The position numbers and the translations under genes are program-made. From Thiomicrorhabdus chilensis DSM 12352 (lineage in GTDB: Bacteria > Pseudomonadota > Gammaproteobacteria > Thiomicrospirales > Thiomicrospiraceae), in NCBI RefSeq assembly GCF_000483485.1, contig NZ_KI519609.1, positions 1,083,460-1,147,459 of the forward strand: 64,000 bases of DNA, in the 5' to 3' direction. Shown piece by piece: positions 54,725 to 63,757 of this stretch (positions are counted from its first letter, which is position 1; each line of letters starts with the position of its first letter). A model generated the notes under the pieces. The model was not told the DNA's origin. It did no database searches and saw only the letters and a list, made by a program, of their open reading frames with translations.

Positions 54725-55158
54725 TGCTGGTATGCGGCGTTGAATTGAGCGGTAACGATGCGGTGATCTGTTTGCTTTCGGAAAACGAAGGCATCTATTA
54801 CTTGCCGGAATGCCGGGTAAGGCGTATTCAGTGCGCCAACCCGGATCGCGCGGAGGATCTTAAGTATTTCCAGAAAACCTTCGCCAAATTGGTCGAGGAT
54901 TACAAAATCGATCACGTGGTCATCAAGGAACGCATGAAAAAGGGCAAGTTTGCCGGGGGCGCCAATGGCTTTAAGCTGGAGGCGGCCTTGCAGTTGGCAC
55001 CGGGATTAGAGGTGTCGCTGTTGTCGGCCACCGAGCAGAAAGCCAATCTAAAACACTGCCCGATTCCATTTTCGTTTGCCGATACCGGCTTAAAAAAGTT
55101 TCAGGAAACGGCCTTTAACGTGGCTTTTGCCTATTTCGCGGGCAAACATGAATGGTAG
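54724..55158 (+). CDS. DUF3010 family protein
   Basis: 144 residues beginning [20 protein letters not shown], the typical DUF3010 start, with VVIKERMKKGKFAGGANGFKLEAA in the middle. The fold resembles a small nuclease/RNase H-like protein (strand-rich start with a conserved Glu, then KERMKKGK), but no activity is established. Its start overlaps the glnS stop by one base, so the two are translationally coupled. Confidence 0.85.
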   Translation: MLVCGVELSGNDAVICLLSENEGIYYLPECRVRRIQCANPDRAEDLKYFQKTFAKLVEDYKIDHVVIKERMKKGKFAGGANGFKLEAALQLAPGLEVSLLSATEQKANLKHCPIPFSFADTGLKKFQETAFNVAFAYFAGKHEW

Positions 55159-55307
55159 CAAAATATTTAATTTGAGCTCAAATAGAGCTTGAATAACACC
55201 CCTTTAAATATCCACTGCCGTTGGTGTGTTTCTGATAACAGGACACTATGCAAAACCGGTGATGGGTTAGCCGAACTTTCATTCTGTATGGATAAATGAG
55301 AACACAC

Positions 55308-56687
55308 ATGGCTTCAACTTTTGAACATCTGGAACTGCCCACTGCGCAGTTGGAAAACCTCAAGGCCTTAGGCTATGAGTTCATGACTCCGATTCAGGAG
55401 CAGGCTTTGCCACTGGCTTTGGGGGGCAAGGATATGATTGCCCAGGCCAAAACCGGAAGTGGCAAAACCGCCGCCTTCGGCATTCCGATGCTGGATAAGA
55501 TCGATCCCAAGATTTTTGCGGTGCAAGGTCTGGTGATTTGTCCGACGCGCGAGCTCAGCAATCAGGTGGCCGAAGAGTTGCGGCGTCTGGCGCGTTTTCA
55601 GCACAATATCAAAGTCGTGGTGCTCTGCGGTGGTGTGCCGATGCGTCCGCAAATCAGTTCGCTGGAGCATGGCGCGCATGTGGTGGTGGGCACGCCGGGT
55701 CGTTTGAAGGACCATATTCTAAAGGGGAATCTTGATATCAGCGGTGTTGAGACGCTGGTGCTGGATGAAGCGGATCGTATGCTGGAAATGGGATTCAAAG
55801 AAGAGATGGTCGAGATCATCGGCTATACCTCAATGGACCGTCAGACCTTGCTGTTTTCCGCAACCTTCCCGGATGACATCGAATACATCAGTCGTCGTTT
55901 TCAAAAGAACCCGATGCAGGTGGTGGTTGAAGCCCATCATGGTATGGACAGCATCGATCAGCAGTTTTTCATTTGTCACCATAAGGATAAGCTCGACAGT
56001 CTGGTTAAACTCCTGGCTTTCAACGCTTTCGAACACGGCATGATTTTTTGCAATACCAAAGCACTGGTACAGGAAGTCACCGACTTTCTGAGAGAAAAGG
56101 GTTTCAGTGTTGTGGCGTTGCATGGCGATATGGAACAACGCGAGCGTGAACAGATTCTGATTCGTTTCAAACACCACAGTGTGAATCTTCTGGTTGCCAC
56201 TGATGTGGCGGCGCGTGGACTGGATATTGCCGCCTTGCCCGTGGTCATCAATTTTGAACTGCCGCGCAACCATGAGACCTATACCCACCGCATTGGCCGC
56301 ACCGGACGAGCCGGACTGGAAGGCACGGCCATCACCCTGTTTACCGAAAAAGAACGTTACAAACTCGATAACCTGAGTGCCTTTCAAGGTCATGCCTTGG
56401 CCTATGAGTCCATCGATACGCTACCGAGTGTGCGCGGAAACCGGGTGCAGCCAAAATATGAGACCCTATATATCTCCGGAGGCCGAAAAGACAAGTTGCG
56501 TCGCGGCGATGTGCTTGGGGCGATCATCAAGCAGGCGGGCGTGGACGGCCAGTACGTTGGCAAGATCGATGTAGTGGATCATTCCACCTATGTGGCCATT
56601 GAACGCGAACAGGTCGCAAAAGTGGTCAAGGAGTTGAATCAAAGCAAAATCAAGGGCCGCAAGTTCAAGGTCGGCCGAATTCAGTAG
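55308..56687 (+). CDS. dbpA: ATP-dependent RNA helicase DbpA
   Basis: A DEAD-box helicase that acts on 23S rRNA hairpin 92 in 50S assembly; 459 residues from ATG 55308 (ATG 55296, four codons earlier, is an alternative). Q motif: LGYEFMTPIQEQALP; motif I: AQAKTGSGKTAAFG; II: VLDEADRMLEMGF; III: FSATFP; V/VI: VATDVAARGLDI and HRIGRTGRAG. The C-terminal DbpA RNA-binding domain begins near GGRKDKLRRGDVLGAIIKQAG and ends GRKFKVGRIQ. A double-armed CAGGCCTG element lies 20 bases after the stop, before bcp on the other strand. Confidence 0.95.
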   Translation: MASTFEHLELPTAQLENLKALGYEFMTPIQEQALPLALGGKDMIAQAKTGSGKTAAFGIPMLDKIDPKIFAVQGLVICPTRELSNQVAEELRRLARFQHNIKVVVLCGGVPMRPQISSLEHGAHVVVGTPGRLKDHILKGNLDISGVETLVLDEADRMLEMGFKEEMVEIIGYTSMDRQTLLFSATFPDDIEYISRRFQKNPMQVVVEAHHGMDSIDQQFFICHHKDKLDSLVKLLAFNAFEHGMIFCNTKALVQEVTDFLREKGFSVVALHGDMEQREREQILIRFKHHSVNLLVATDVAARGLDIAALPVVINFELPRNHETYTHRIGRTGRAGLEGTAITLFTEKERYKLDNLSAFQGHALAYESIDTLPSVRGNRVQPKYETLYISGGRKDKLRRGDVLGAIIKQAGVDGQYVGKIDVVDHSTYVAIEREQVAKVVKELNQSKIKGRKFKVGRIQ

Positions 56688-56707
56688 TATCCTTGAAGAG
56701 AACCACC

Positions 56708-56731
56708 AAAATGAACAGGCCTGTCCATTTT
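56708..56731. repeat. Double-armed CAGGCCTG element
   Basis: AAAA-T-GAA, core 56716-56723, TCC-ATTTT. A 24-base near-palindrome at the dbpA/bcp convergent junction. Confidence 0.87.
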
Positions 56732-56763
56732 AGTGAAGTGACTCTTTAAAGGAATTGAATGCT

Positions 56764-57228
56764 TTATAGGGTTTTGACTTTCTCGAGTATGGCCGCTGCA
56801 TGGCCTTCCGGGCTCACGCCATACTCAGCATATGCGAGCATGCCTTGTTTGTCGATGATAAAGGTGGAACGCACGATGCCCATTTTTTTGACTCCGTTTC
56901 TCTCTTTTTCCTGCCATACGGCATAAGCTTCGCAGAGCTCTCCCGAAGTATCCGCCAGCAGCTCCACCTGCAAAGAAAATTTGTCGATAAAGGTCTGATG
57001 GCTTGCGCACGAATCTTTGCTGACACCCAGCACGACGGTATCCGCTGTCGCGAACTCATTGGCCATTTGAGTGAATTCATTGGCTTCAATGGTGCAACCC
57101 GGTGTGTCGTCTTTTGGATAAAAATAGAGCACCACATTTTTATGTCCGATGAAATCGCTTAAAGTGACCGTCTGCTGATGTTGATTGAGTACGCTGAAAT
57201 CCGGCGCGGGCTGGTTGCTGTGTAACAT
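56764..57228 (-). CDS. bcp: Thioredoxin-dependent thiol peroxidase Bcp (PrxQ)
   Basis: A peroxiredoxin of 154 residues that reduces hydroperoxides. The peroxidatic cysteine is C45 in PKDDTPGCTIEANEF; the resolving cysteine found five residues later in many Bcp proteins is Ala/Asn here, so resolution may use another cysteine (SKDSCASH) or an external thiol. NVVLYFYPKDDTPGC and VLGVSKDS are family signatures. The start at 57228 is preceded by AAAAAGGAGC. It stands alone. Confidence 0.93.
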   Translation of the reverse strand: MLHSNQPAPDFSVLNQHQQTVTLSDFIGHKNVVLYFYPKDDTPGCTIEANEFTQMANEFATADTVVLGVSKDSCASHQTFIDKFSLQVELLADTSGELCEAYAVWQEKERNGVKKMGIVRSTFIIDKQGMLAYAEYGVSPEGHAAAILEKVKTL

Positions 57229-57520
57229 AATGGAAGCTCCTTTTTGAAACCCCCATCATACCCAATTCCGCATGACATGCGTAGTTTGAAACAGGGGTTT
57301 GTTCATGCGATTCTATGCGATTGTGTGCATTAGGCTGATTTAGAGGTATTGATAAAGCTATTTTAGAGGAAGAAGCGACTCAACTGGCTATTATGTGACC
57401 ATAAATGAGTTGAATCGCGGCCGTGTCTTTTTGAGCCCTTTTTGAAAGAGGATAGGCTAAAATGAAGCCTGGTCACTTTCAGCCTCAGACCGTTTTATTG
57501 ACTTAAAAAAAGGGATTTGC
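57229..57520. other. 292-base gap before the histidine kinase
   Basis: Between the divergent bcp and kinase genes. The repeated ATGCGATT near 57305-57325 is the only pattern I see; no terminator or clear promoter. Confidence 0.3.
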
Positions 57521-60097
57521 GTGCACTGGATTCGCTCCAATAAACAGGTCTATCTGCTCAGTGCTTTGGTGTTTTTACTGGGCTTGGCGCTAACCGGAAT
57601 GCGTTATAACTTTTTGGTTGAAAAAAACAACGCAGCGCTGGAATCACATTTTACCGATCACGCCCAAAGCTTCTACCAAGCGGTCAGTCGTGCGATGCGC
57701 AACGAAGTTGAGCGTTTGGAAAGTTTGGCCGCCGTGTTTAATTTCAGCGAGCAGGTGAGCCGCAATGATTTCAACCATTACGCTCAGGTTCTGACCTCTT
57801 CAAGACACGCCATACAGGCGTTGGAATGGCTTCCGGTTATTTCGCATTCACAACGTCACGCCTATGAAAACTCGGTTCGTGACGAAGGCTATGAACAATT
57901 TTCCATCATGGCCTGGCAAAACGGAGAACTGATCAGCGCTCCCGAATCAGACACCTATGTGGTGGTGGATTATGTTTATCCGATGGCCGGAAATGAACGC
58001 GCATTGGGTCTGGACGTTGCATCGATACCCTCCCAAAAACAGACCATTGAGCAGGCTGCCGTCTTGCGAGAGACGGTCATCAGCCCGCCATTTCAACTGG
58101 TTCAGGAGACCGGCGATCAGAAGGCGGCATTGATTTACCAACCGATTTTTTCTGACACGCACCCTGCGGAACTGAAAGGGTATGTTTTGTTAATTTTGCG
58201 AATGAATGATTTTCTGAATTTCGTTAAACAGGATTACCTGCTTTCCTCCTATTTGAGTTATTCCATTAAAGACGTCACCGATAGCCTTTCCAAGGCGTTT
58301 GTCGATGAGCACAGAGCTCATCCTGTCTCCTCCGGTCATTATCGAGAAGACAGTAGCCTGTTCACTGTCGGCAATCGCGACTGGGAACTGTCCGCCTGCG
58401 TCGACCTTCGACAGATCCCCGAATATGAAGTACATCAGTTGTTGCTTAACAAACGTCCCATCCTCAATGGCGTTGCGATCAGCCTGCTGGTGGCTCTGTT
58501 TGTATTCGGTTATTTTCGGTTTCGTTTGGTCAGCCAGCAGAACCGACGCCATTTGGAAGAACAAAGAGGCCGTTATCAACAACTGATCGAGCAAAGTTCC
58601 GATGGCTTTTATCTGGTGAATTGCGACGGTGACATACTGAATGTCAACCAGGAGGCCTGCAAGATGTTGGGCTACCCGCGATCTCAATGTTTAAGCATGA
58701 ACCTCAGTCAGATTGAGGCCCGTTATACAAAGCAAGAGCTTGACGCCATGTGTAATGAGCTTAAAGTCGGGCAAAAAGTTTTGGTGCAAAGTATTCATAT
58801 ACGAAAAAGCGGCAGTGAATTTCCGGTGGAGATCAGTGCAACCAAATTTGTCATAGACGGACATGAAGTGGTGGCCTGTTTTGTTCGCGATTTGACCGAA
58901 CGGCTGACTTATCGTGCCTTATCGCTTGATAACAGTTTGCTGCAAGCGGAATTGAAAAAATACACTCAGGAACTGCAGGAGCAGAAGAACGCCTTTGAAA
59001 CCGTGTTTGAAAAATCGACTGACGGAATCTTTCTGACCGAGGGGCGTCATATCATAAACTGTAATGAAGCCACTTTGAAGACTTTTGGCTACGCTTCCAA
59101 AGAGAGGGTTCTAAAGCTTCCGAGCCATGTTTTTTCGCCCGAGTATCAACCGGATGGCGAGACTTCTTTGCGCAAAGGGAATCGTATGCTCAAGCAGTGT
59201 TTGAAGAAAGGTTCCCATGCTTTTGAATGGATGAATGTGCGTGCCGATGGCGAACCTTTTTGGACGGATGTGGTGTTGACCAGACTGGAGTTATATGGGC
59301 GTACCATCATCCATATCGCTTTCCGTGATATTTCCAAACGCAAGCAGTTGCAGAGCGAAATCATTTTGGCCAAAGACAATGCCGAGAAAGCCAATCAGGC
59401 CAAGTCGGAATTTTTGGCCAATATGTCACATGAAATTAGAACGCCCTTACACGGTATCTTGAGTTATGCAAACCTGGGTGAAAGTCGTTTTGAAACTGCC
59501 GACAGACAAAAGCTGGGACGCTATTTCAGTTTAATTAATAGCAGTGCCCAGCGTTTGTTGGTTTTGCTTAATGAATTGCTTGATTCGGCGAAATTGGAAA
59601 CCGGAAAAATGGACTTTCATTTTGCTTTGCAGGATCTAACCGGGGTGATTGGTCAAGCCCTTGCCGAGCAAGAATCCACTTTGCTCGACAAAGAACTGAC
59701 GGTGGTGAGTCCGTCTAGCGCTCAGGTCGCCTATTTCGATGCCTTTAGAGTGACGCAGGTTTTAGCCAACCTGCTGTCAAATGCCATTAAGTTTTCCCCG
59801 AGAGGAGGGCGCATCAAGATTGACTATCAAGTCGATGGTGGTCAATATTTGCAGGTTAGGGTCATGGATCAAGGTCCCGGCATTGATGAAGAATCGATCG
59901 AGGCGGTGTTTGACAAGTTTGTGCAAACCTATCCGAAAAACGGAAAAACACTGGGTACAGGACTTGGGTTGTCGATTTGCCGCGAGATAATCCAAGCCCA
60001 TCACGGCCAGATATGGGCTGAAAACCTGCCAGAAGGCGGAACCATGCTGGTGTTTACTTTATCCATGCAGACTTTAAGAATTGATCAGCTGGATTGA
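57521..60097 (+). CDS. CHASE-PAS-PAS sensor histidine kinase
   Basis: 858 residues from GTG 57521, which has AGGGA upstream. A membrane helix (about 10-27) and a second (about 306-325, LNGVAISLLVALFVFGYFRF) enclose a periplasmic CHASE domain (about 55-230; SRHAIQALEWLPVISHSQRHAYE). Two PAS domains follow (about 345-460 and 495-610), then the HisKA domain with H637 in FLANMSHEIRTPLHG, and the ATPase domain with N-box LLSNAIKF, G1 DQGPGIDEES and G2 GTGLGLSI. It lacks its own receiver. The next gene, 14 bases later, is a receiver-phosphatase and is the likely partner. CHASE ligands vary (cytokinin-like and other small molecules); the ligand here is unknown. Confidence 0.93.
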   Translation: MHWIRSNKQVYLLSALVFLLGLALTGMRYNFLVEKNNAALESHFTDHAQSFYQAVSRAMRNEVERLESLAAVFNFSEQVSRNDFNHYAQVLTSSRHAIQALEWLPVISHSQRHAYENSVRDEGYEQFSIMAWQNGELISAPESDTYVVVDYVYPMAGNERALGLDVASIPSQKQTIEQAAVLRETVISPPFQLVQETGDQKAALIYQPIFSDTHPAELKGYVLLILRMNDFLNFVKQDYLLSSYLSYSIKDVTDSLSKAFVDEHRAHPVSSGHYREDSSLFTVGNRDWELSACVDLRQIPEYEVHQLLLNKRPILNGVAISLLVALFVFGYFRFRLVSQQNRRHLEEQRGRYQQLIEQSSDGFYLVNCDGDILNVNQEACKMLGYPRSQCLSMNLSQIEARYTKQELDAMCNELKVGQKVLVQSIHIRKSGSEFPVEISATKFVIDGHEVVACFVRDLTERLTYRALSLDNSLLQAELKKYTQELQEQKNAFETVFEKSTDGIFLTEGRHIINCNEATLKTFGYASKERVLKLPSHVFSPEYQPDGETSLRKGNRMLKQCLKKGSHAFEWMNVRADGEPFWTDVVLTRLELYGRTIIHIAFRDISKRKQLQSEIILAKDNAEKANQAKSEFLANMSHEIRTPLHGILSYANLGESRFETADRQKLGRYFSLINSSAQRLLVLLNELLDSAKLETGKMDFHFALQDLTGVIGQALAEQESTLLDKELTVVSPSSAQVAYFDAFRVTQVLANLLSNAIKFSPRGGRIKIDYQVDGGQYLQVRVMDQGPGIDEESIEAVFDKFVQTYPKNGKTLGTGLGLSICREIIQAHHGQIWAENLPEGGTMLVFTLSMQTLRIDQLD

Positions 60098-60111
60098 AAA
60101 AAAGGTGAAAA

Positions 60112-61230
60112 ATGACTGCAAAGCCTTATTTGTTGGCGGTTGATGACGAGCCTATTAATCGTTTTGTTCTAGAAGATTTACTTGAAGAACTTTATGATTT
60201 GACCCTGTTGGAAAATGGGCAGGCCTGTCTAGACGCGGTGAGTTTACGCAAACCCGACCTAATTCTATTGGATATTACTATGCCGCATATGGACGGTTAT
60301 GAAGTGTGTCGTCAACTCAAAAGCCGGATTGAAACACGCGATATCCCGATTATTTTCTTGACCGCAAAGGTGGAGGCGGCAGACGAGAAAAAGGGCTTTG
60401 ATTTGGGGGCGGTGGATTTCATCACCAAGCCTTTTACCGAATCGTTATTGCTTGCCAGAATTGGAACGCACTTGAGTTTGTCGGAATCCCAAAGAAAACT
60501 TGCTGAACAGAACTCAGAGCTTAAGAGGGAACGCACCTATATCGAAGACATTATTTTGAAAATGCGCGACGATGCAAAGTTTGTTCATGATTCCCTCAAT
60601 TTTGTGATGACACCACTGAACCGCACCAATGGCGATTTGGTGTTGTCTTCCAAAACGCAAAGCGGCAAACAGTATCTATTGATTGGCGACTTTACCGGGC
60701 ACGGATTGCCGGCGGCACTGAGCGCTCCCTTGGTGTCGGCGCTGTTTTATATGCTGACTGAACAAGAACGGTCTCTGCAGGAGATTCTGCTTAAGCTCAA
60801 CTACGAACTCTGTCATAAAATGTCCGCGGAAATGTTTATGGCTGCACTTTTGGTTGAATGGCAGGTGGATCAGAAGCAAATAACGGTCTGGAATTACGGC
60901 ATGCCCGATCTGCTGCACTACCGTGGCCACCAGCTTGTCCAACAGGTGCCTTCCAGCAGCTTTGCGTTGGGTATTCAAAAGGATTTGTCTGCGGTTTCTT
61001 CAGCTGTTCTTCAGGTTGAGGAGGGCGATCATTTGTTTGCCTATTCCGATGGCGTGGTCGAGTCGCGTTCAGTCGAAGGTGAGCTGTTTGGCTCTCAGCG
61101 TTTGCAAAACCTGTTGGCTGAGTGCTTACAGCAACAACGCCAATTGGCAAGTATTCAACAGGCGGTCAATGACTTTGCTGGAGATTCGGGATTAACCGAT
61201 GACATTACTCTGGTGCATCTTCAGGTTTGA
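60112..61230 (+). CDS. Response regulator with a SpoIIE/PP2C-type phosphatase domain
   Basis: 372 residues. The receiver (about 5-120) has D11/D12 and phosphoacceptor D54 in LILLDITMP, with TAK and KPF later. A helical linker (about 125-170, QRKLAEQNSELKRERTYIEDI) leads to a PPM/SpoIIE phosphatase (about 175-370): IGDFTGHGLPAAL, MFMAALLVEW, WNYGMPDLL, FAYSDGVVE and DDITLVHLQV with the metal-binding Asp residues. Such RsbU-like proteins dephosphorylate anti-anti-sigma factors; no such partner is in the window. It is 14 bases after the CHASE kinase, so they form a pair. One armed CAGGCCTG element lies near the start. Confidence 0.93.
   Translation: MTAKPYLLAVDDEPINRFVLEDLLEELYDLTLLENGQACLDAVSLRKPDLILLDITMPHMDGYEVCRQLKSRIETRDIPIIFLTAKVEAADEKKGFDLGAVDFITKPFTESLLLARIGTHLSLSESQRKLAEQNSELKRERTYIEDIILKMRDDAKFVHDSLNFVMTPLNRTNGDLVLSSKTQSGKQYLLIGDFTGHGLPAALSAPLVSALFYMLTEQERSLQEILLKLNYELCHKMSAEMFMAALLVEWQVDQKQITVWNYGMPDLLHYRGHQLVQQVPSSSFALGIQKDLSAVSSAVLQVEEGDHLFAYSDGVVESRSVEGELFGSQRLQNLLAECLQQQRQLASIQQAVNDFAGDSGLTDDITLVHLQV
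60222..60237 (-). repeat. CAGGCCTG element with arm, inside the receiver gene
   Basis: AAAA-T-GGG before core 60230-60237; the minus strand reads CAGGCCTG-CCC-ATTTT. Confidence 0.7.
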
Positions 61231-61370
61231 TTCCAGGCTGATTTATCTTTCTCAAGGTTTTAAGTGTTTAACTGAATTAAGTTGGCTAGGATATTGCTTT
61301 AACCCAGCTAACTTAATTCGCTTTAAAAATACGTCTCTATCATCGATGGGGAATACAGGAAAAACCGGTT

Positions 61371-62567
61371 ATGATTTCATTTGATTTTAGCAAGCCCAGC
61401 ATTCTTAGAAATATGTTTCTGGCGTTTATGTCTTTCGGTATTGCGATGGGCATCATTTTCCCATTTTTCGCGAACCTGTTCGTGGAATGGAAAGACGGCA
61501 TGCTGGTTTGGTTTATTCTTTCCTGCATTATTGCCGGAATCAGTATTGGGTTGTTCAACTTCTGGCTGTTGAACAAGATGTTGTTGCAGCGCCTAAAACG
61601 TATTGGTGAAGTGGCTAATGCCATCAGTAACAACGACATTTCGCATAAATGTGTGATGCAGAGCAATGACTTTATCGGCGATATGGCCATGAGTTTTAAT
61701 CTGATGGCGCAAAATCTTCGCACCATGATCAAACGCATTGCCGATGTTTCCGAACACCTCAATCAGGCTTCTTCGCAAATGGTCAGTGTCAGTGAATCCA
61801 CCCAGGCGGGTCTGGATCAACAGAAACGCGATACGCATAATGTGGCCTTGAGCATGGAGCGTATGAATGAGGCGGTCATCGACATGTCCAAACATGCTTT
61901 GGAAGCCTCCAATGCCGCCAATGAGGCCAACGCCGAAACCCGCAAAGGCTCTGATGTCGTACATAACACGGTCGAGGCGATCGGTAAGTTGGCGGAAGAG
62001 GTTGAGCAGGCCGCCGAAGTCATCAAAAGTTTAAGACAGGACAGCGAAACCATCGGTACGGTTTTGGATGTGATCAAGGACATTGCAGAGCAGACCAATC
62101 TTTTGGCGCTCAATGCGGCTATTGAGGCGGCGCGAGCCGGTGAGCACGGTCGTGGATTTGCTGTGGTGGCCGACGAGGTCAGAATCCTAGCGAGCCGAAC
62201 TCAGGACTCCACCAAAGAGATTGAAGTGACTATTGAACACTTGCAGCTTGCCGCCCAGCAGGCTGTCGGGGTGATGAACCGAGGCCGTGAACAGGCCAAT
62301 CAGAGTGTTGAACAAGCGCACCAAGCGGGCACTTCGCTTAAGGCGATCGATTCAGCGGTGAGCACCATTAACCAGATGAACAGTCAGATTGCCAGTGCCT
62401 CCGAGAATCAGCGCAGGCAAGCCGAAGAGGCCAATGCCAGCATTGAGAAAATCAGTGATGTGGCGGAAGAGGCTGCAAATGGAGCGGCAAAAACGTTCGA
62501 TTCTAGTTCTCAGGTAGGCGATTTGGCCAGACAGTTGAGCAAACTCATCAGAGAATTCAAAACCTGA
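61371..62567 (+). CDS. Methyl-accepting chemotaxis protein, short transmembrane type
   Basis: 398 residues. Two adjacent hydrophobic segments (about 16-36 and 46-68) leave almost no periplasmic domain, so it probably senses something in the membrane or cytoplasm. A HAMP-like stretch (about 69-125, [24 protein letters not shown]) precedes the signalling domain with the hairpin tip [37 protein letters not shown]. The long coiled coil carries many Glu/Gln/Ala repeats where methylation occurs. It may couple through the CheW encoded at 6308. A terminator follows. Confidence 0.93.
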   Translation: MISFDFSKPSILRNMFLAFMSFGIAMGIIFPFFANLFVEWKDGMLVWFILSCIIAGISIGLFNFWLLNKMLLQRLKRIGEVANAISNNDISHKCVMQSNDFIGDMAMSFNLMAQNLRTMIKRIADVSEHLNQASSQMVSVSESTQAGLDQQKRDTHNVALSMERMNEAVIDMSKHALEASNAANEANAETRKGSDVVHNTVEAIGKLAEEVEQAAEVIKSLRQDSETIGTVLDVIKDIAEQTNLLALNAAIEAARAGEHGRGFAVVADEVRILASRTQDSTKEIEVTIEHLQLAAQQAVGVMNRGREQANQSVEQAHQAGTSLKAIDSAVSTINQMNSQIASASENQRRQAEEANASIEKISDVAEEAANGAAKTFDSSSQVGDLARQLSKLIREFKT

Positions 62568-62652
62568 GTTTGACTGAATTCTTGAATTGCAGGTCAGCGT
62601 TCGGCATTTTTTGCCGATTGTGACCGTCACTCCTGCCAGAACCAGTGAATTC

Positions 62653-62688
62653 AACCGGTTGCGACGATGTGTGGCAATCGGTTTTTTT
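62653..62688 (+). terminator. Intrinsic terminator of the chemoreceptor gene
   Basis: AACCGGTTGC / GCAATCGGTT (one G-T pair) around a 15-base loop, followed by seven T. Confidence 0.75.
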
Positions 62689-62700
62689 GTGGTGTTCAAC

Positions 62701-62708
62701 CAGGCCTG
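62701..62708. repeat. CAGGCCTG core at a convergent junction
   Basis: Exact core followed by TTG-ATTCC (arm imperfect), between the chemoreceptor gene and the RMD1-family gene. Confidence 0.7.
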
Positions 62709-62726
62709 TTGATTCCTGGCCGAATC

Positions 62727-63521
62727 TTAAATGTAACCCAGCAAGTCATGAAATATGGTCACAAATACCTCGAAGGTGATCAGCCAGATGATGATCCATT
62801 CCAGCAAAGAAGAGTGCTTATGCTTCTGTTCTTCGGACATCATTTCAAAGAGCTCGTGAATGGTTTCCAGTTTTTTACTGAGTACCTCGATTCTCTGCTT
62901 TATCTCAAGATAGTCGGACACTGTGCCATACAGGCTATCGAGTTCAGGGTTTTCCCAAAAAAAGTCGGGCACATCCAATAGGTCGTAATTCAGCATGATA
63001 TTGCTTTTGCTGATAAACAGATGCCCTCGCAGCTTGGAGAGTGCTTTAGCGGACAGTTTGGACTTGCCGGTGTCAGCAATGTTTTTGGGAATATAAGCGG
63101 TGTCATTGATGGTGTTCTGAACCTGGAACTCAAAATGCGCTAATTTGGTGGATTGCGCCAGTCCGTGGGAGAGCGCTAAACGGACCAGCGGCTCGTCACG
63201 ATTGAGTGATATATGGTCATTTTTGATGCTGAGCGCGTGTCCGTCGCTTGAGAAGGTAAACTCATCCTCAATCAGCTGCATGAGGATTTGATTGCTAAAC
63301 GACGTGAGTTTTTCAAGCAGATCATGGCGATCGTAGGGGTCGACATTCCAAAATACCACCACGCCGTAGTCAAATATATAGACGTCGCCGTGTTTCCATT
63401 TGAGTTCTATGACATTGCGGAAACGCTTCGAGTCATAATGCTGATTCAAGTGGGTGTGGAGTTCATTAAATTCAAAGTTGGCGCAATAGCATAGGGTATA
63501 GATCAGATTGCTTTGGGGCAT
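62727..63521 (-). CDS. RMD1/YagE-family (DUF155) protein
   Basis: 264 residues. The central region matches the DUF155/RMD1 family: VYIFDYGVVVFWNVDPYDRHDLLEKL, VRLALSHGLAQSTKLAHFE, FISKSNIMLNYDLLDVPDFFWENPELDSLYGTVSDYLEI, then RIEVLSKKLETIHELFEMM and KHSSLLEWIIIWLITFEVFVTIFHDLL, a C-terminal membrane helix. The yeast member Rmd1 is needed for sporulation, and related mitochondrial proteins (RMND1) support mitochondrial translation; the bacterial role is unknown. It is convergent with the chemoreceptor. Confidence 0.85.
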   Translation of the reverse strand: MPQSNLIYTLCYCANFEFNELHTHLNQHYDSKRFRNVIELKWKHGDVYIFDYGVVVFWNVDPYDRHDLLEKLTSFSNQILMQLIEDEFTFSSDGHALSIKNDHISLNRDEPLVRLALSHGLAQSTKLAHFEFQVQNTINDTAYIPKNIADTGKSKLSAKALSKLRGHLFISKSNIMLNYDLLDVPDFFWENPELDSLYGTVSDYLEIKQRIEVLSKKLETIHELFEMMSEEQKHKHSSLLEWIIIWLITFEVFVTIFHDLLGYI

Positions 63522-63724
63522 GTTGTGTGTCTCTTAGTAGACTCGGCTTGCTGAGCCGCAGGATGTAAAGGAAAATTACAACGCTATTAGATGCCATTTT
63601 CAGTCAGAGATAAAGTGTTTTGCAGTGCGCAGGATGATAATTATTTGGCAAGCTTCTGAAAGACCACAGGGGCGAAAAAAATTTGGAAGTCCTGCACGTG
63701 GTGTTGATAGGAAGAGCGCACGCC

Positions 63725-63748
63725 AAAACAGGCAGGCCTGTCTGTTTT
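63725..63748. repeat. Double-armed CAGGCCTG element
   Basis: AAAA-C-AGG, core 63733-63740, TCT-GTTTT; the palindrome extends to CC...GG outside the arms. It lies ten bases 3' of the last gene in the window. Confidence 0.87.
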
Positions 63749-63757
63749 GGCTGGAGC

